From Streptomyces antibioticus (GTDB lineage Bacteria > Actinomycetota > Actinomycetes > Streptomycetales > Streptomycetaceae): a stretch of DNA of 64,000 nt. This document shows positions 60,133 through 64,000 of the stretch, piece by piece. Location: the NCBI RefSeq assembly GCF_001514065.1, contig NZ_KQ948423.1:1015717-1079716 (forward strand), read 5' to 3'. Position numbers and translations under genes: made by a program. The notes under the pieces were generated by a model. It was not told the DNA's origin and did no database searches. It saw only the letters and a list, made by a program, of their open reading frames with translations. How positions within the stretch are numbered: position 1 is the stretch's first letter; the number at the start of each line of letters is the position of its first letter.

Positions 60133-60324
60133 ATGACGTACGACCGGCTGGTGTGCGCGAACTGCGCGGCGCCCGTCAATGAGGGCCGCTGCCCCGTGTG
60201 CCGCGCCAACCGCGAGCGGCTCTCGCAGGAGAACCCGTTCGCGCAGCTCAACCCCATGACGCTGATCGCCCTGCTCGCGGTGCTGATCGCGGCGGTGGCC
60301 CTGCTGGCGCACCAGACCGCGTAG
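60133..60324 (+). CDS. 63-residue zinc-ribbon membrane peptide
   Basis: Starts at ATG 60133 with GGAGGG seven bases ahead. A four-cysteine zinc ribbon ([20 protein letters not shown]) and one C-terminal helix ([25 protein letters not shown]). Typical of small actinobacterial membrane peptides of unknown role. It is divergent from ftsE and ends with a strong terminator, so it is likely its own unit. Confidence 0.8.
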   Translation: MTYDRLVCANCAAPVNEGRCPVCRANRERLSQENPFAQLNPMTLIALLAVLIAAVALLAHQTA

Positions 60325-60343
60325 CGCCGGTACGGAACGCCCG

Positions 60344-60378
60344 AGAGGCCCGGAGCGAGTCCTTCGCTCCGGGCCTCT
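60344..60378 (+). terminator. Terminator after zinc-ribbon peptide gene
   Basis: Perfect 15-bp inverted repeat 60344-60358 / 60364-60378, loop gtcct, 20 bases after the stop. Convergent with the gene at 60445 and probably works both ways. Confidence 0.88.
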
Positions 60379-60444
60379 AGTCGTATGACAGGGCGTACGA
60401 CGGGGCGTACGCCTGGCACACGCTGCGCGTGCGTACGGCTACCG

Positions 60445-61068
60445 TCAGGCGACAGCGCCGCCGCGGCCGCCCATCAGGCGCGGCAGGACGCGGAAACCGA
60501 TACCGCCGGCGATCATCGTGGCGGCACCCACCAGCAGGAAGGCGGTCTGGCCGGCGCCGGTCTCGGCGAGCTCGTCGCCACCGCCCTGGGCGGTGGTGTC
60601 GGAGCCGGTGTCGGTGAGGGCGGAGGTGCCCTCCTCCTGCGCGGAGGTGCCGGAGCCGCCATCGGGGTCGGCGTTGTTGCCGCCGCCGCCGTTGCCGTTG
60701 CCGCCGCCGTTGCCGCCGTCGTCGGTCGGGTCCTCGGAGGGCTCGTCCGTCGGGTCCTCGGTCGGGTCCTGGGTGGGCTCCTCGGTGGGCTCGGTGGGCT
60801 CCTCGGTGGGCTCCGTCGGCTCCTCCGTCGGCTCCTCGGTGGGCGGGTCCGTCGGGAGGTCGGTGGGCGGGTCGGTCGGCAGCTCGGTCGGCGGGTCCGT
60901 CGGGTCGTCGCCGAGGCCGGTGTCGACGTTGACGCCGACCCCGCTCTCGTCCACGTTCACGCCGATGTCCAGCGCGGAAGCGGCGCCGGCGGCGGTCAGC
61001 GAGGCACCGGCCGCGATCACGGCACCGGCGGCTATCCGCGCGATCCGGATCCGCGTCTTCTTGGTCAT
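60445..61068 (-). CDS. LAETG sortase-anchored surface protein with PTEEPTE repeats
   Basis: 207 residues. Signal peptide ([31 protein letters not shown]), a short [20 protein letters not shown] motif, a Pro/Thr/Glu/Asp repeat region (about 55-115, PTDPPTE and PTEEPTE units), an Asn/Gly-rich linker and the sorting signal [38 protein letters not shown]. LAxTG is the class E sortase signal of Streptomyces. The repeat region is probably a stiff wall spacer, with the N-terminal piece exposed. GTG-rich codon usage is normal. Confidence 0.85.
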   Translation of the reverse strand: MTKKTRIRIARIAAGAVIAAGASLTAAGAASALDIGVNVDESGVGVNVDTGLGDDPTDPPTELPTDPPTDLPTDPPTEEPTEEPTEPTEEPTEPTEEPTQDPTEDPTDEPSEDPTDDGGNGGGNGNGGGGNNADPDGGSGTSAQEEGTSALTDTGSDTTAQGGGDELAETGAGQTAFLLVGAATMIAGGIGFRVLPRLMGGRGGAVA

Positions 61069-61313
61069 AAGGTTGCTACCCCCAGTAGCTCATCGTCAGT
61101 GAGGCGGCGCCCGGGACCGTGATCAACGGGGGTGGCGGTACTCAACTCTCCCCCGGTTCACATGCGCCCCAGAGATACGCATGCCACGCTTTACCCTTCC
61201 CATTTTTCAAAGCAACGTCAAGGCCGTTGCGTACGCGATGTCCAGGTACGGGTTCTTTGCCGGGGGATGGAGCCTGTGAGTGTGATGTAAAACCCAGACA
61301 TCCGGCCACAGAA

Positions 61314-61348
61314 AAGGCAACTGCCGCCTCGGGGGCGGCAGTTGCCTT
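61314..61348 (-). terminator. Terminator after prfB
   Basis: Perfect 15-bp inverted repeat 61314-61328 / 61334-61348 (AAGGCAACTGCCGCC and partner), loop tcggg, 31 bases after the prfB stop. Confidence 0.85.
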
Positions 61349-61378
61349 GTCGACAAATCTCTGTCGGGTCTGTGCGGG

Positions 61379-62482
<1,104 letters not shown>

Positions 62483-62593
62483 GCCTCCAGCCTAACGGCT
62501 GTGGCAACCGACCTCGGCCGGGCATTACCGGGTCGCACTTCGCAGGGCGCCCGCCCGCATCTCTCAGCCCGGGCGCGCACCCCCACCCGCCCC

Positions 62594-63835
62594 TCAAGGC
62601 GAGACCGGCGCCGAGTTCTTCGTGTCCTGCGGAGTCGCCCCCGAGTCGTCCCCCGAGACCGCCGCCCACGTACCGACCCCGGCCGCGGCCACCAGCACCA
62701 CCGCCGCCACGCTCACCACCACCCGGCGCCGGCGCGTGGCCGCCCGGTTGCGCGCGGAGCCGGGCCGCGGCGCTCCGGCCGCCCTCGGCACCCGTGCGGT
62801 GCCGTGCGCGCCCCCCGCCAGCTCGTCCGGTGCCGGCACCCTCATCGACGTATGGGTGTCACGGTTGGAGTCGGCGGGCTTCGCGCCCGGGACCAGGGGA
62901 ACGGCGCCCCGCCGTACCGGACGCGCGGACACCGGCTCCTCCGCGGACGACGGGAACTCCTCGGGCTCCTCCTCGTCCGCGTCCGGCTCGTCCACGTCCA
63001 GCGGCGGCATCCCGGCCAGCATCGGCAGCAGCTCCCGCAGCCGTGCCGCCAGCTCGGAGGCGCGCAGCCGGGAGGCGGGTGCCTTGGCGAGGCACTGCAC
63101 GATCAGCTGCCACAGTTCGTCGGGGATGCCGGGGAGCGGGGCGACCGTCTCCGTCACGTGGCGGCGCAGCACCGCGCCCGGGTGCCCGCCGCCGAACGGC
63201 GTGAAGCCCGCAAGGAGCTCGTACAGCACCGTCGCCAGCGCGTAGATGTCCACCGCCGCGCGCGGGGGCAGCCCCTCGACGATCTCGGGCGCCAGATAGT
63301 CCGGCGTGCCGATGATCTTCGTGGCCCGGGTCCGGCGCGGGGTGTCGATCAGCTTCGCGACGCCGAAGTCGGTGAGCAGCGCGCGGTGCGAGCCGCCGGG
63401 GCCGAGCGGGCCCTGCATGTCGAGGAGGACGTTCTCCGGCTTGACGTCCCGGTGCACGACGCCCGCCGCGTGCGCGGCCGCGAGCCCGTCGGCGACGTCG
63501 GCGACGATCGCCACCGCGGCCTCGGGCGCGAGCCGCCGGTCGCGGTCGAGGCGGGTGCGCAGATCGGTGCCGCGGACGAGGTCCATGACGAGCGCGAGGT
63601 CGTTGCCGTCGACCACCAGGTCGCGGACGGACACGACGTTGGGGTGCTCCAGGCCGAGCAGCGCCGTGCGCTCCTGCACGAACCGTCCGACGAGCTCCTC
63701 GTCGGACGCGAGGTCCTCGCGCAGCAGCTTGATGGCGACGGGCCCCTCGGGCCCCTCACCCAGCCACACCGTGCCGGCGCTGCCCCGCCCCAGGATCTGG
63801 TGGGCGGTGTACCGGCTGCCGATCTTCCGTGCCAA
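62594..63835 (-). CDS. Membrane Ser/Thr protein kinase (PkaA/PkaB-like)
   Basis: 413 residues from a TTG at 63835 (GGAG five bases ahead; MARKIGSRYTAHQILGRGSAGTVWL). Hanks-type kinase domain to about 270: glycine loop GRGSAGTV, Lys36 (VAIK), HRDVKPEN, DFGVAK, APE in YLAPEIVEG. A Glu/Asp-rich juxtamembrane stretch, a single helix (RRRVVVSVAAVVLVAAAGVGTWAAV, about 370-395) and a short extracellular tail without PASTA repeats follow. The position near prfB matches the pkaA/pkaB pair of S. coelicolor as I remember it. A GTG/ATG at 63913 would add a non-conserved leader. Confidence 0.92.
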   Translation of the reverse strand: MARKIGSRYTAHQILGRGSAGTVWLGEGPEGPVAIKLLREDLASDEELVGRFVQERTALLGLEHPNVVSVRDLVVDGNDLALVMDLVRGTDLRTRLDRDRRLAPEAAVAIVADVADGLAAAHAAGVVHRDVKPENVLLDMQGPLGPGGSHRALLTDFGVAKLIDTPRRTRATKIIGTPDYLAPEIVEGLPPRAAVDIYALATVLYELLAGFTPFGGGHPGAVLRRHVTETVAPLPGIPDELWQLIVQCLAKAPASRLRASELAARLRELLPMLAGMPPLDVDEPDADEEEPEEFPSSAEEPVSARPVRRGAVPLVPGAKPADSNRDTHTSMRVPAPDELAGGAHGTARVPRAAGAPRPGSARNRAATRRRRVVVSVAAVVLVAAAGVGTWAAVSGDDSGATPQDTKNSAPVSP

Positions 63836-63958
63836 GGCTGCTCCTACCGACGCGACTTGGCGACAAAAATACGCGTCCGAAGAGCCGACCTTCACCGCGG
63901 AGGCCGAAATCACCCGCCGGGTGTCGACAAATCAACAGACTCACGTCGGCTGATACCG

Positions 63959-64000
63959 CTACTGCCCGGACGAACCGCCCCCGAGGTCACCGATCCACCC
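63959..64000 (-). CDS. C-terminal end of an upstream gene (partial)
   Basis: Last 13 codons before TAG (63961-63959): GWIGDLGGGSSGQ. Only the frame, the stop and the distance to the next gene (124 bases) support it. It is on the same strand as the kinase and could be the second kinase of the pair. No domain is visible. Confidence 0.4.
   Translation of the reverse strand, partial: GWIGDLGGGSSGQ

Overview
The window is a high-GC actinobacterial chromosome segment, almost certainly Streptomyces. The support is third-position G/C bias, many GTG/TTG starts, GTGA/ATGA stop-start overlaps, LAxTG surface anchoring, rare TTA codons, and a gene order that I recall from S. coelicolor: murA, hupA, malic enzyme, HelD-like helicase, rsuA/sigU, nnaR/narK, matAB, ssrA, smpB, ftsX, ftsE, prfB and a Ser/Thr kinase. 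Nothing was searched; assignments come from reading motifs.

Layout. 1-3.9 kb: three-subunit xanthine dehydrogenase/CO-dehydrogenase-type molybdoenzyme operon on the minus strand, cut by the left edge; its Fe-S subunit carries a very long disordered N-terminus. 4.1-5.7 kb: GH20 beta-N-acetylhexosaminidase with a DasR-type site upstream. 6-15 kb: housekeeping block (DUF3039, YqgE, MurA, HU, ACT-malic enzyme, HelD-like ATPase, zinc anti-sigma/ECF sigma pair). A strongly structured intergenic stretch between the malic enzyme and helicase genes may encode a small RNA. 15.2-19.4 kb: CGNR regulator, DUF1772 membrane protein, and nitrate genes nnaR and narK with a GlnR-like box. 19.5-24.7 kb: membrane and lipoproteins, then a four-gene cassette with WXG100-like features whose outer genes look related to each other.

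25-33 kb is a small accessory island. Two paralogous secreted subtilisins, each with three P-type domains, face each other across a DUF2975/XRE/34-residue-peptide micro-operon, a secreted protein of unknown function and a GNAT acetyltransferase. One subtilisin and the unknown secreted protein share a promoter module (CTCAATTGARGCTCAA repeats, a GGAAGGATCA block and an identical 20-nt block, at nearly the same spacing). This is the best candidate here for an undescribed regulatory system.

33-37.5 kb: matA, matB and an acyltransferase, overlapping, a probable poly-N-acetylglucosamine exopolysaccharide operon. 37.5-41.4 kb: divergent LysR/MFS pair and a cytochrome P450. 41.5-50.8 kb: an ATPase-less ABC sugar importer, a GH31 alpha-xylosidase, a LacI regulator with a TTA (bldA-dependent) codon and a secreted GH3 enzyme, preceded by two LacI-type palindromes; probably xyloside or xyloglucan-oligosaccharide use. 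50.8-54.4 kb: D,D-carboxypeptidase, secreted esterase, DUF4232 lipoprotein. 54.5-64 kb: tmRNA and SmpB (trans-translation), a C-terminal processing protease, a TnpB-only IS element inserted at the 3' end of ftsX, ftsEX, a zinc-ribbon membrane peptide, a sortase-anchored repeat protein, prfB and a PkaA/PkaB-like kinase.
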